Positions 6,129-16,600 of a stretch of 64,000 nucleotides of DNA are shown piece by piece. The translations under genes were made by a program, and so were the position numbers. The stretch is from NCBI GenBank assembly GCA_023459355.1, contig JAEWUM010000046.1, positions 78,512 to 142,511 on the forward strand, in the 5' to 3' direction. The number at the start of each line of letters is the position of its first letter. The first letter of the stretch is position 1. Below the pieces are notes generated by a model. The model had not been told where the DNA came from, ran no database searches, and worked only from the letters and a program-made list of their open reading frames with translations. This DNA is from Bacteroidota bacterium (lineage in GTDB: Bacteria > Bacteroidota > Bacteroidia > Bacteroidales > Paludibacteraceae).

Positions 6129-7962
6129 CCTTCAACATTGTTTTATGAATACATACCGGTTGATTTCCCAGATTTTTCACAACATACCTTCCGACGCTTG
6201 CCGGCACTACAACCAAATCCAGATAATTGGCAGTATAACACAATTCCGGTTTATCCAAAGATTGCACAACAACTTTCTCTCCGTCCACCAATGCCAACAC
6301 GTGAAACTTCCCGTTGGTATCATCTTCAATCGTTTTTTCGAACTCGAATCTTCTCAAACTAAAATAAAGCATATCGTGCTCACCCACAACATATTCCGCC
6401 CAGTCATCGCCTTTTCTTACCAGTGCTGGCGCTTGCACCAGATTTTCTTTTACCCACGATGTTTTACGCTCTCTGCGAACAACATTATCTCCATGATAGG
6501 TATGAATCGGACGTGGTTTTCCATCCAAATCGGCACGCAAATAGTCATACATTTTATAGGTATATGAACCTATTGTTAAACTGCCGATTTCCAATACCAA
6601 CTGATTACGACCTGAGGAGTGAATTGTACCGGCCGGAATCATAACCTGAGTTCCGGGAACAGATTCAATGTGACTTACATATTTCTGATAATCAACCGGT
6701 GTATAATCTTTTTCTGATTTTTTCACCAACCTGATAAATTCTTCCGGATCAGCATCTTCATTAAATCCAATGTAGGTTTTCGCCCCGTGACCCGTTGCCA
6801 CGATATAATAGCTTTCATCCTGACGACCATGTTCGCCATAATTCTCTACATTGTATTTATGTCCGGAGTGAACCTGAACCGACATATTACCACTACTATG
6901 ATATGAATCATCGTAATTGAAACGTATCGGGAAATACCCGCCGAATTTTTTCACACAGTCCGCTCCCATCAAAGCTTCTCCCTCTTTCTGTACAAAGGTA
7001 AAATACGGGAACTCAATCAATTCCGCCCCTGCCTCTACAACAATGCTGACTTCCAGCGGAATCAGGTCAAATACCCACGCACAGTTTTTCATATTATCGG
7101 GTAAATTTCGCACCGCTTTGGTGTAATATCCACCCCAAATACCCTCATTGTAAACAGGTTTACAGCGGAATGGCTGTTTTGCCAACGACGACATCACCGC
7201 ATTGAAAGTATTGTTTGGCAACAACTTCAACCGATCCTGATCATCACTTGCTATGTAAAAATCAATGGCATTTTCTTTCAGTAATTCCCACCTTAAATGC
7301 CCGGCAATTTCAAAATCAACATAATAGCAACGTCTCATCAATGCACGGAAAGGCCTGGCAACCTGATCGCCAACATTCATAAATTTGCCATTCTTTGCCC
7401 TCAATACAATTTCTTTTGGAGTTACATCAAAATAAACCAGAATATCAGCATAAGTTCGAAGTTCTTTAATTGCACAACCATTTCCATATAAGATTGTAAC
7501 GCTCTTTGCTGATCCGTTCTTAAATTCTTTTAATTCATTTCTAAACTGAGCCAGTTTGTCAGCATCATATAAGTCTTTGTACTCTCCTTTGAATAATTTA
7601 CCAAATAGTAACACCGGGTCTTTTTCCAGATCTTCTTCCAGATTTTCTATAAATTGTTCTTCCAATTCTTTGGGCGATTTATAGACCTGTTTGATATTGA
7701 GCGTTTTCACATCAACACCTCGCAACTTCAGTTCTTGTGAAACAATATTTACGACCTCACAAAAACGTGCACTTACATACCCTTCCAAAGCCAATACGAT
7801 ATTTCCGTTGCCTTTTTCAAGTTTATTGAGAAGTGATGCTGCAATTTTCAATGCTGATTCTTTTGCCCCAGACACCACAGCATTAATCACTTCTTTCGAT
7901 AATGCAGGACGGTTGATTGCACTCCAGTCGTTGTAGGGGTGCGGATTAAACATAAAACTCAT
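6097..7962 (-). CDS. Two-domain protein: kinase-like N-terminus fused to phosphomannose-isomerase-type cupin
   Basis: 621 aa, about twice the length of a simple class I mannose-6-phosphate isomerase. The C-terminal half (about residues 280-600) has the cupin pattern: SVQVHSGHKYN, DESYYIVATGHGAKTYIGF, MIPAGTIHSSGRNQLVLEIG. The QVH, E and IPAGTIH zinc-ligand positions are present. The N-terminal part (about 30-230) resembles a uridine-kinase/P-loop fold, but its P-loop position reads ALEGYVSARF and has no GxxxxGK[ST]. It may therefore not bind ATP in the usual way. It probably isomerises a sugar or sugar phosphate (mannose-6-P to fructose-6-P is the family reaction). It sits between the isomerase-family gene (31-bp gap) and the ROK kinase (overlap). 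Confidence 0.75.
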   Translation of the reverse strand: MSFMFNPHPYNDWSAINRPALSKEVINAVVSGAKESALKIAASLLNKLEKGNGNIVLALEGYVSARFCEVVNIVSQELKLRGVDVKTLNIKQVYKSPKELEEQFIENLEEDLEKDPVLLFGKLFKGEYKDLYDADKLAQFRNELKEFKNGSAKSVTILYGNGCAIKELRTYADILVYFDVTPKEIVLRAKNGKFMNVGDQVARPFRALMRRCYYVDFEIAGHLRWELLKENAIDFYIASDDQDRLKLLPNNTFNAVMSSLAKQPFRCKPVYNEGIWGGYYTKAVRNLPDNMKNCAWVFDLIPLEVSIVVEAGAELIEFPYFTFVQKEGEALMGADCVKKFGGYFPIRFNYDDSYHSSGNMSVQVHSGHKYNVENYGEHGRQDESYYIVATGHGAKTYIGFNEDADPEEFIRLVKKSEKDYTPVDYQKYVSHIESVPGTQVMIPAGTIHSSGRNQLVLEIGSLTIGSYTYKMYDYLRADLDGKPRPIHTYHGDNVVRRERKTSWVKENLVQAPALVRKGDDWAEYVVGEHDMLYFSLRRFEFEKTIEDDTNGKFHVLALVDGEKVVVQSLDKPELCYTANYLDLVVVPASVGRYVVKNLGNQPVCIHKTMLKDGFTEDIPCN

Positions 7963-7993
7963 GATAATTTCTCTTTTATATATTAATTACTAA

Positions 7994-9433
7994 TTAAACT
8001 ATTTCGTAGTATTCAAATCCCATTATTTCAGCGAAAATCTTTAGTTCTGCGCGATAATCTCCATCGGCAACAGCAAAATGTTGGGTAGTTCCTATCTTGA
8101 TGATTTTTTCAAACAACTCCTTAACCGGCACAACAGGCCTGAAAATCGTATGAGAATAACTGGCCAGGATATGGTCACCTTCCAACGAATCAACCAGGGT
8201 ACAAACCAATTTATACACACCGCTATTTTCAGCTAACTGCACCATGGTTTTGCGACCGGGAGCAATACGATACCAGGCAAAAGGCGCTCCGGCATATTTA
8301 TAATTCGTTTTTGCAAAACGAACATCCCTTGCAATCTTTACATTTTTTACAAAATTTGGGTCGGTATGGTCATTCGGACCGGCATGCCCCCCTGCAAAAG
8401 TATTATCGGCAGCTTCGATATGGAAAGGTTCAACAAAATTCACATGTTTTCCGCTTATCAACTTCAGGATAAAGGTAATAAGTCCGGCACCTACATCAGC
8501 TTCAGGCACCAACACCGATTTATTCTTATTCAGTGATGGATGGTAAAAACCGGGACGAAGTCCGACCAACTTAAACATAGTATGCTCCAAATCATTGAAT
8601 ATCATCGCATCAATATCCAGTTTTTCTGTTAACCTTGCCAACGCCAACGATGCTCTTACAGAAGGTGTGAACTTATCCATTTCCACATCATCCATAATTT
8701 GGTAGTTCGCCGTCAATTCATCCTGATAAGCTTTTGTATCGGCATCAGTCACTTCTGCAATTTCATCCGCAAAAGTATTGTATGAGATCACCCTCATTTC
8801 CGGACCGATACGGGAGAAAAGATTATACGGATCAATATAAGTTGACCACATAAGCGAATTATAATTCGCAAGCAAACCAACCTTGGCATCTTTCAACACA
8901 GCCTTTACCCAGGCAGCTTTTGAGAAACTTATGATTTTTTCAGTCACTTCGCTGCGACTACCAACCACCACATGCACATTTTTACGGTTGTTCCTTGGAA
9001 CCGACCCGGAGGCTTCAAGCGAGCCAACCAAGGTTCCGGAACAAAGAAAATCGATAAAATCATCCTCGTCAAGGGTGTTTTCAAAGGTCATTTTATCTTT
9101 TGCCGGATTCACAAAAATAATAGGAATTTCAGGCATGTCGCGCATAAAACGTACCCATGCAAAATCTTCCGACCAGGACATGAACTCAGCTATTACAAAG
9201 TCAACTTCTTCTGTAAAGAAAAGCTTCATTGCCTTGTTCATTTCATCCGTTTCATATACAATACCCGGAAAAACAAGTTCCATGGATTTCTCCAGCTCAC
9301 CAATGATACTTTGTACTTTCAACGCTTGCCTGTCACTATACGTTCCCCTGGAAAGACCTTCACCCAGGTTTCTGAAACGTGGAGAACCAACCAGCAGCAA
9401 GCCTGCTTTCGGATCCCTGAATTTTTTATTCAT
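7994..9433 (-). CDS. L-arabinose/L-fucose isomerase-family protein
   Basis: 479 aa. The protein has the overall arrangement of the AraA/FucI fold: an N-terminal Rossmann-like region (about 1-170), a middle domain, and a C-terminal domain. Likely metal ligands are the Glu in NDLEHTMFKL, the Glu in LVPEADVGAGL, the His in FAGGHAGPNDH and the His in GTTQHFAVADGDYRAELKIFAEIMG; the last block mirrors the AraA C-terminal HH...GD...L..FA pattern. Such enzymes interconvert aldoses and ketoses in the cytosol using Mn2+. The sugar cannot be assigned from sequence. The start overlaps the upstream gene by ATGA (9430-9433), so the genes are translationally coupled. Confidence 0.75.
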   Translation of the reverse strand: MNKKFRDPKAGLLLVGSPRFRNLGEGLSRGTYSDRQALKVQSIIGELEKSMELVFPGIVYETDEMNKAMKLFFTEEVDFVIAEFMSWSEDFAWVRFMRDMPEIPIIFVNPAKDKMTFENTLDEDDFIDFLCSGTLVGSLEASGSVPRNNRKNVHVVVGSRSEVTEKIISFSKAAWVKAVLKDAKVGLLANYNSLMWSTYIDPYNLFSRIGPEMRVISYNTFADEIAEVTDADTKAYQDELTANYQIMDDVEMDKFTPSVRASLALARLTEKLDIDAMIFNDLEHTMFKLVGLRPGFYHPSLNKNKSVLVPEADVGAGLITFILKLISGKHVNFVEPFHIEAADNTFAGGHAGPNDHTDPNFVKNVKIARDVRFAKTNYKYAGAPFAWYRIAPGRKTMVQLAENSGVYKLVCTLVDSLEGDHILASYSHTIFRPVVPVKELFEKIIKIGTTQHFAVADGDYRAELKIFAEIMGFEYYEIV

Positions 9434-10725
9434 GTATTTTTGAATTTTATTTGTTCAATTACTCCTTGAAAAATATCGTCCATGTCATACTTCATGGCTA
9501 AAAGAGAAATGTTTTTCCCGACCAAGAGCCTGGATTTAACACTAAAGCTAAAGTCTGTTGCCACAAAAGGGCTAACATCCTTTTCGTACAGTATGGTCTC
9601 TTGCAGGTTATTATTCCCGGAATTGATGCGCAACAAAACCCGAATTTTCCCTTCACTGAACACGCCATACCTGGCACCAATGATGGTGTTCTCACTAATC
9701 ATTTCACAGTTTAACGGACTTGCGACAGCCGCCAAAGTGTTTACGTTGCATATTGACTCGTTACACGACGAAATTGTCGTGCAAAGCATTTTATAATTAA
9801 ACTGAATATGCTTCCCTGCTTCAATTGTCTTAATTGGAGATAAAATTTCCATTTCCAGATAAGGAGGATTTTGTACGCGATCGCTGACAAACTCAGCAAT
9901 CCTGTTTCTTGAAAAAATAATCCCCCGTCCCTGAGTCCAAACCTGCATGGAAGTATTATCCGGATACGTTTCATTCTCTTCACATTCGAACCTTAACACA
10001 AAAACTTTCCCCAAAATGCTATCCAACATTGCCATCCACCCTGCATTCGCATCGAGGCCAATCTTACCAACAAGATATTGATAGCTAACCACCACATTAC
10101 CAAAAGTATCATATTGGTTTTGCGGACTATTTGCCAAACCATGCATCACCTTATAACCCTGTTCAAATTTGCTATTCGGGTTAACCGGACAAATAACCCT
10201 GTAACGACCATCACTTTCACCAGGTGTATTCATTTGAACAACCGACCACAAAGACCAATTCAACGGTCTGTTTGTTTTATTAACAAAAGAAGCTTCGACA
10301 ACAACTGCAGCTCGATTTTTCTCCAGTGAAATCTTCCGCCTGATTTGCAAACCAGTTCGCTCATCAACAGGACTCTGAAGCACCAGTGCCACTTCGTTAT
10401 TTTCATCCCTCTCTGTATTGAAATCATAAATACCACTATCGAGAACAGGATCAGGAGGACCTGACCATTGTTCGCGTGTATTCCATCCCTGGGGAGCTGG
10501 CCATATTTTCTCACCGCCAAAATTCAACCATGCACCATTTTCGCCCAGCCTCGTTTCATCAGGAAGCTTACCTTCTAATAACGGATTGACAAACAAAAAC
10601 TCATGTCCATCCATCTCCACTTGAAGAATCCGACCTCCCAGCTCGGGAGCCACAAGAAGTTTAACAAACCGATTCTTCAGCGATTTCACATCCCAACTTT
10701 TATATTTCTCATTTCGCGGGTTCAT
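9430..10725 (-). CDS. DUF4380-like protein with galactose-mutarotase-type fold
   Basis: 431 aa, no signal peptide. The N-terminal two-thirds has features of the aldose-1-epimerase-like supersandwich: KLLVAPELGGRILQVEMDGHEFLFVNP, GENGAWLNFGGEKIWPAPQGW and a W-rich patch, as in DUF4380 proteins. A catalytic mutarotase His/Glu pair was not confirmed. Position in the operon suggests that it acts on the same sugar as the isomerase downstream, perhaps as an anomer-converting enzyme or a binding protein. It overlaps both neighbours by 4 bp (10722-10725 and 9430-9433). Confidence 0.65.
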   Translation of the reverse strand: MNPRNEKYKSWDVKSLKNRFVKLLVAPELGGRILQVEMDGHEFLFVNPLLEGKLPDETRLGENGAWLNFGGEKIWPAPQGWNTREQWSGPPDPVLDSGIYDFNTERDENNEVALVLQSPVDERTGLQIRRKISLEKNRAAVVVEASFVNKTNRPLNWSLWSVVQMNTPGESDGRYRVICPVNPNSKFEQGYKVMHGLANSPQNQYDTFGNVVVSYQYLVGKIGLDANAGWMAMLDSILGKVFVLRFECEENETYPDNTSMQVWTQGRGIIFSRNRIAEFVSDRVQNPPYLEMEILSPIKTIEAGKHIQFNYKMLCTTISSCNESICNVNTLAAVASPLNCEMISENTIIGARYGVFSEGKIRVLLRINSGNNNLQETILYEKDVSPFVATDFSFSVKSRLLVGKNISLLAMKYDMDDIFQGVIEQIKFKNT

Positions 10726-11966
10726 ACCTGTTCTGCTAAATGCACTTTATCATAATCTTTTTTGAAATAAAATTTGTTTGCAACTATCAACAGGACACCA
10801 CAAACAATCCAGATAACAGACAAACTGGTAATGCCCCAGGATAAACCCAATGCGGGCTTAATCAAACCAAGCACTACCGGAGCAAACGAACCAACACCAA
10901 ATCCAGTCATAATCATCACACCGGATGCCGAAGAATGAAATTTTGATGGTATCACATCATACAATACTGTATAGGTGTTAGCGTCAAAGAAAGCACGGGC
11001 AAAACCAAAACCGGCAAAACCAATATAAACCGCAAGTAATACGGAAGAATTACCCATCATGATGATAAAAGGCACAGCAGCCAGCAATCCATACGCTTGC
11101 ATCAACAATCTTGAAGCAGGATTCTTTTTTGCGACAATATCAGAATATCTTCCTGCGAAAAATATACCTATAAAAGCAAATAAATGCGTATAAAACATCG
11201 AATTAAACCCTGCACTTGAGAGACTCATATCAAAATTTTCATATAAATAAGTAGGCATCCAGGTCAGATAACCGGTAAGTACGAAAATCAATCCACTGAA
11301 CGCTATGGTCAGCATTAAAGCAGTAGGGGTTTTAAAAATGACTTTAAAACTTTCAGAGAATTTTACTTTATCAACCTGTTTAATTTCAAGAACATCATCT
11401 TTTTTATCCTTCAATCTGAATATCAATATAATTCCATGGATTATACCAATTGCTCCAAAAGCATAAAACGCACTTCTCCATCCCCAGGTCTGGCCAATAT
11501 ATCCTGCCACATAACCACTTATTATAATTCCTATATAATAAGACGTCTGATGTATTGACATGGCAAAAGCCCTGGTTTCTTTGTGATAACTGGCGAGCAA
11601 TGCATAATTGGGAGGTCCGTACATCGCTTCACCACCACCAGTAGCCAGACTTCGCATGATGATTAACATGATAACCGTATTACTCAGGCCTGTAAACATA
11701 GTTGCAACGCTAAAGAACAACACGCTTATTACAACGAGCCACTTCCGGCTGAAAATATCTCCAATATAACCGGCCAAAGGAACCAAAAGTGCATACACAA
11801 GATTAAATACCGTTGCAATAACACCTACTCCTGCATCAGTAAGGTGAAGATCATCTCTGATTAATGGAAGTACAACATTAAACGCCTGTCGGTCTGCCTG
11901 ATTCAACAAAAAAGCAAACCAAAGCAAACCAAGTACTTCCCATTTATATCCTTTCCCGGTTTTCAT
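10722..11966 (-). CDS. MFS transporter, ACS (hexuronate/anion) type
   Basis: 414 aa with 12 predicted membrane segments. The first helix region reads FLLNQADRQAFNVVLPLIRDDL, the hallmark of the ACS/ExuT group, and GYIGDIFSRKW in loop 2-3 is the MFS signature. The family imports sugar acids, sugars or other small anions with protons or sodium. First gene of the five-gene minus-strand operon with mutarotase-like, isomerase, two-domain isomerase and ROK kinase genes, so it likely imports their substrate. Transcribed from a promoter at 12070-12099, divergent from a GntR regulator. Confidence 0.85.
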   Translation of the reverse strand: MKTGKGYKWEVLGLLWFAFLLNQADRQAFNVVLPLIRDDLHLTDAGVGVIATVFNLVYALLVPLAGYIGDIFSRKWLVVISVLFFSVATMFTGLSNTVIMLIIMRSLATGGGEAMYGPPNYALLASYHKETRAFAMSIHQTSYYIGIIISGYVAGYIGQTWGWRSAFYAFGAIGIIHGIILIFRLKDKKDDVLEIKQVDKVKFSESFKVIFKTPTALMLTIAFSGLIFVLTGYLTWMPTYLYENFDMSLSSAGFNSMFYTHLFAFIGIFFAGRYSDIVAKKNPASRLLMQAYGLLAAVPFIIMMGNSSVLLAVYIGFAGFGFARAFFDANTYTVLYDVIPSKFHSSASGVMIMTGFGVGSFAPVVLGLIKPALGLSWGITSLSVIWIVCGVLLIVANKFYFKKDYDKVHLAEQV

Positions 11967-12055
11967 GTAATAATTTATTTAAGTTTGACATTAAATCCAT
12001 CTATCAAATGTGATTCTTTCCATAAACAGCAGGATTACAACAACACTTTTGGTGT

Positions 12056-12069
12056 GGTGTAGTGTGGTG
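12056..12069 (-). promoter_or_regulatory. Candidate GntR operator at the MFS transcript start
   Basis: On the minus strand CACCACACTACACC lies directly after the -7 box (12070-12077) and would cover the transcription start. The word is part of a longer GGTGTGGTGTAGTGTGGTG run (12051-12069). A 12/14 match occurs at 12308-12321 at the start of the divergent regulator transcript. Confidence 0.45.
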
Positions 12070-12099
12070 CAAATATACGGCAATATTTTCAAAGACAAA
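12070..12099 (-). promoter_or_regulatory. Bacteroidetes-type promoter for the sugar-catabolic operon
   Basis: On the minus strand TTTG (12096-12099), an 18-nt spacer, then TATATTTG (12070-12077). The start codon at 11966 is about 95 nt further on. This lies in the 411-bp divergent region 11967-12377, which otherwise holds the regulator promoter, two operator-like sites and AT-rich DNA. Confidence 0.7.
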
Positions 12100-12289
12100 C
12101 ATCAAAATAAAATAATTATTCAATTTAGATTAATTCTAAATTTTCAGACATAATACATATTCATAAAAACATGTGTAAAGCATTATTATATTTAAGTTTC
12201 ATGCAATTGACATCACTTTGTATAATACTTGTATAATTGCAACATTCCACATTTTAACATAAAAAATTTATCAAATAAAAAAAAAACTA

Positions 12290-12297
12290 TATATTTG
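12290..12297 (+). promoter_or_regulatory. -7 promoter element for the GntR regulator
   Basis: TATATTTG (12290-12297) matches TAnnTTTG. No convincing TTTG is seen 17-23 nt upstream. Transcription should start near 12303, which is why the start at 12378 and not the ATG at 12303 is preferred for the regulator. Confidence 0.6.
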
Positions 12298-12307
12298 CAC
12301 CGATGAA

Positions 12308-12321
12308 CACCACAGTATACC
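12308..12321 (+). promoter_or_regulatory. Candidate GntR operator at the regulator's own transcript start
   Basis: CACCACAGTATACC matches the site at 12056-12069 (minus strand) at 12 of 14 positions. It sits at the equivalent place just after the -7 box, suggesting autoregulation and shared control. Binding is inferred. Confidence 0.4.
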
Positions 12322-12377
12322 TAACCTATGCAAGAGTAGTTTTCATCATAAACTTTTTTGATCAAACAAGTATTCGT

Positions 12378-13403
12378 ATGAAAATAAATGTAGATATAAA
12401 TTCTCAAACACCAGTTTACAAACAACTTGTAAACGCCATACAAAGTCGCGTAGAAAAAGGAATCTATGAAAAAGGCCGTTTCCTTCCTTCTATGAATGTA
12501 CTTGCAGATGAATTACAGATTTCAAAGGAAACAGTTAAGAAAGCATACGCAATTCTTCGTGAGAAGGGTATAATTGAATCTGCACAAGGAAAAGGTTTCT
12601 TTGTTACAAACGAAAAAGAGAGCAAATTAAATATTCTGCTTTTATTTGATAAAATAAGCACATATAAGCAAATACTTTATAGTTCACTGTCGACAAAACT
12701 GGAGAATATCGCTGAAATAACAATTCGTCTACACAACCAGGACATTGACACATTTGAATTATTTGTAGAAGATAGTATTGATAAATATGATTATTATATC
12801 ATTACCCCACACTTCCCATTGGCAGAAGAAACACAAAAAAGGGTTTTAAAATCACTTAAAAGGATACCAAACAGAAAACTTATATTACTCGACCGTTATC
12901 TTGAACAATTATCAGGAAACTTTGGTGCAGTTTATCAGGATTTCAAGAACGACATATGCGAAGGGCTTTTACAGGGCATTGATGATTTGAAAAAGTTCAA
13001 AAAAATAAATATTGTCTCCATGCCCGGTAGTTTATATGCGCCACTTATTGAAGAAGGACTGAAAAAATTTGGAACGGAAAACGACATTCCGATGGAAATA
13101 CACAAACAAATCCACATCAACAATATTCACAAAGGAGAGGTATATATAATATTAAACAGTCAATTGGATATTGAACTTATTGAACTTGCAAAAACAGCAA
13201 AAATGAAAGATTATATGATAGGAGAAGATATCGGTATTATTTCATACAACGAATCCCCTATTAGCGAAATCATTCTGAATGGTCTGACTGTTTTATCAAC
13301 TGATTTTGTAAAAATGGGTGAACTTGCTGCCGAAATGATCATAGAAAAATCATTCAGGAAAATAAAATGTGATTTTAAACTAATCAGAAGAAACACTTTT
13401 TAA
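12378..13403 (+). CDS. GntR-family regulator with LacI-like sugar-binding domain
   Basis: 341 aa from the ATG at 12378; the frame opens at 12303 but that ATG coincides with the predicted transcript start. Residues 1-70 form a GntR winged helix (TPVYKQLVNAIQSRVEKG, LPSMNVLADELQISKETVKKAYAILREKGIIESAQGKGFFV). The rest resembles a periplasmic-binding-protein/LacI effector domain, ending with GIISYNESPISEIILNGLTVLSTDFVKMGELAAEMI. This architecture is typical of Bacteroidetes sugar regulators. It is divergent from the five-gene sugar operon and precedes the SusC/D locus, so it probably controls the former and perhaps both. Confidence 0.85.
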   Translation: MKINVDINSQTPVYKQLVNAIQSRVEKGIYEKGRFLPSMNVLADELQISKETVKKAYAILREKGIIESAQGKGFFVTNEKESKLNILLLFDKISTYKQILYSSLSTKLENIAEITIRLHNQDIDTFELFVEDSIDKYDYYIITPHFPLAEETQKRVLKSLKRIPNRKLILLDRYLEQLSGNFGAVYQDFKNDICEGLLQGIDDLKKFKKINIVSMPGSLYAPLIEEGLKKFGTENDIPMEIHKQIHINNIHKGEVYIILNSQLDIELIELAKTAKMKDYMIGEDIGIISYNESPISEIILNGLTVLSTDFVKMGELAAEMIIEKSFRKIKCDFKLIRRNTF

Positions 13404-13634
13404 ATCGACGTGCCAAATTGATGCTCTGTACATTTAATACTATTATTGATTTAATAACACACAACAGAAAAAAGAAAACATCCAACTCCTGAATTTTATC
13501 AGATGGTCAATCAAGAACAAGGGATATGCGCAACCTTCGATTTGATTTCCATCAACTTAGTTCACTAAAATAAGATTCACAAACCATTCCGATGTTGGGT
13601 GGACAATTAATTTAATTTATAAATCTAAATATTT

Positions 13635-16600
13635 ATGAACGTAAAATTTAAGATCATTTTAATGATCCTGACCCTTTATTGCCTTATAAATCCGGTTTCA
13701 GCAGAGTCTCTGACACTGGAAAACCAGCAGGCATCAACAAAAAAAATTACCGGAACTGTTACTGACTCCAATGGTGAACCTGTTATAGGCGCTACTGTAG
13801 TAAACTTATCAACTAAGAATGGAACAATCACCGACATGAACGGGAGATTTACCATTGAAGCAACAAACCAAACTATTTTACAAGTCAGTTACATCGGATT
13901 TAGTCCGATTGAAGTCCCGGTTGGTGACCAACAGAATCTTTTAATTCAATTGAAAGAAGATGTGAAAATTCTTGATGAACTTGTTGTAATCGGTTATGGT
14001 GCAGTGCGTAAAAGCGATTTAACCGGTTCTGTTGCCAGTATCAAAACCGACGAATTAAACAAATCAACTGCCAACCTTGAGCAATCGTTGATTGGACACA
14101 CTCCCGGGGTACAGATTAAACAAACATCCGGTGCACCGGGCGCAGGAACCAACATCCGCATTCGCGGCGTTAACTCAATTCATACCAGTGTAGAGCCTCT
14201 TTATGTGGTAGATGGTTTCCCGGCTTCAAAAGATGTATATATAAATCCTGCCGATGTGGCATCTATCGAAGTTTTGAAAGATGCTGCCTCTGCTGCCATT
14301 TATGGTTCCCGTGCTGCAGGTGGTGTGGTACTTATCACAACTAAAAGAGGTGCAAAAGACAAAACCAGGGTTGAACTTGATTATCAGTTCTCCATGCAGG
14401 AGTTATCAAGAAAAATTGACATGATGAATGGAGATGAATTTCTTCAATTGCATTTGGATGGTTACAACAACAATTACTTCGACTTCCTGCGCATCAACAA
14501 CATCTATGGAAGTGATGCTGAACGCTGGACACATAGCCGTGAAGATGACAATGCAACCAGAAGTGCAAACAACGCATCGACCGTGATGCAACCTTCTCCA
14601 ACGATTGTTCAAAACAAATACGATACCGACTGGCAGGACGCAATTTTCAGTAAAGCGCCCATGCACCGTACCGGAATAAGCATTTCGGGAGGAAAAGAAG
14701 GTCAAAAATTCATGTTCAGTCTGGGATACCTGGATCAGGATGGTATCATTGCCCCTTCAAATCACAACAGAATTACATCCCGTCTCAACATGGACTTTGA
14801 TGTATCTGATCGTCTGTCGGTTGGTGTAAATACAAACATGTTTTATGTCAACGAAAGAACCGTTCGAAGTGACGGATTAGCGTTTAACGACGGGCTTATA
14901 CTTAACGCACTAGGTTTACCACCTCAATTCCCTGTTTACGAAGAAGATGGAAGCTATGCAACCGGATGGGCGTATCCCAATACTGTTGCACATTCAACTT
15001 TTGGTGGAGAAAACCCGGTTGCATTAAAAGACCTCATCGAGCAATTTTATACGAAAACTCGTTACAATATCAATACTGACTTTAAATACAAAATATTTGA
15101 AGGTTTAATTGCCAAAGTAAATGCGGGGCTAATTATCTCAGATCAAATTTACCGCTACTATCGTCCAGCAGGTGAAATCGGGCAGAATAATGGTTATCCT
15201 GGAAATTTTGATCTGCATGCCCGCGCCAAAAATGAACGTGATTTCAATACCGACTGGTTGTTGGAAACTACCCTTAACTACAACAAAACATTCGGGAAAC
15301 ATTCGCTTAACGGTCTTGCCGGATATTCCATGCAAAAGAAAAACTACGATAACATCAATGCTGCCGGTCAGGGATTCAAAAACGACCGCATCCCGGATCT
15401 GAGCGCTGCCGGTCCAACCGCTACGGACGAAAACGGTACTTCCGCCGTGACATCCCGTTCTGCCTGGTCTATCATGTCATTCTTTGGCCGTATGATTTAC
15501 AACTACGACAGTAAATATGTTCTCAACGCGACCCTTCGGGGAGATGGCAGCTCACGCTTTGGACCAGCAAAACGATGGGGTTATTTCCCTTCGGTATCTG
15601 CCGGTTGGAATGTTTCCAATGAAGAATTCTTTGCCCCGCTCACCGACATCATGACCATGCGTATCAGGGCCAGTTGGGGGATTAGTGGTAACTACAACAT
15701 TAGCAACTACCGACACATCCCCAACATGGCTCAGGGAACCTATAATCTGGGACAGGGAACTGTGTTTACTTACTATCCCGCGGCCTTTGTGGATCAGAAA
15801 ATCGGTTGGGAAAAAACAAACCAGACAAACATTGGGGTCGACTTCACTTTCCTGAACGGACGGTTGAACGTGATTGCAAACTATTACAACAGTGTTACCA
15901 ACGACTTGCTATACAACACTACAGTTTCGGCTGTTACAGGTTACACCGGATCTTGGACAAATCTGGCTGAAGGAAAAGTATATAACGAAGGGGTTGACCT
16001 CCAGATTGATGGAAACATCATTGCTACGAAAGATGTGAAATGGAATGCAGGATTTAACATCTCGGTAAACCGTAACAAAGTAGAGGGACTCAGTGATGAA
16101 ATCGTTACGAAAGCACAACGCAGCCAGATTACCCACATTACACGCAACGGTTTGCCAATCGGGTCGTTTTATGGTATGGTTAGTCAGGGCATCATCAATG
16201 CCGATGACTACGCCAACATCCTGATTGACAAAGCCAACCAAAACACACCGGATTATGTACTGGCAGGACCTCCTGTTGCCGATTATGACAACGTGTACAT
16301 GGGCGATGTGAAATGGAAAGATGTGGACGGAAATGGTAAAATTACTGAAGATGACCGTGAGATTATCGGTGATAACTATCCTGATTTCACCTTCGGATTC
16401 AACACCAGTTTCAGCTGGAAAGGACTCACTCTTTCGACAACTTTCGACGGACAGTACGGTGCTGAAGTAATAAACTTCTCCCGCTATTACATCGCCAATC
16501 AGGAAGGTGGTAGTAACGCCATGAAATGGAGTGTTGACCGTTACCGCGACGAAGCGAACCCGGGAAACGGGATGGTTTATCGCGCAAACCGTTCGGCTAA

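Noticed and set aside
13404..13634. Promoter upstream of susC
   Set aside because: The only TTTG-containing candidate (TCGATTTG near 13535-13545) lacks the TA of TAnnTTTG and has no -33 box at the right distance.
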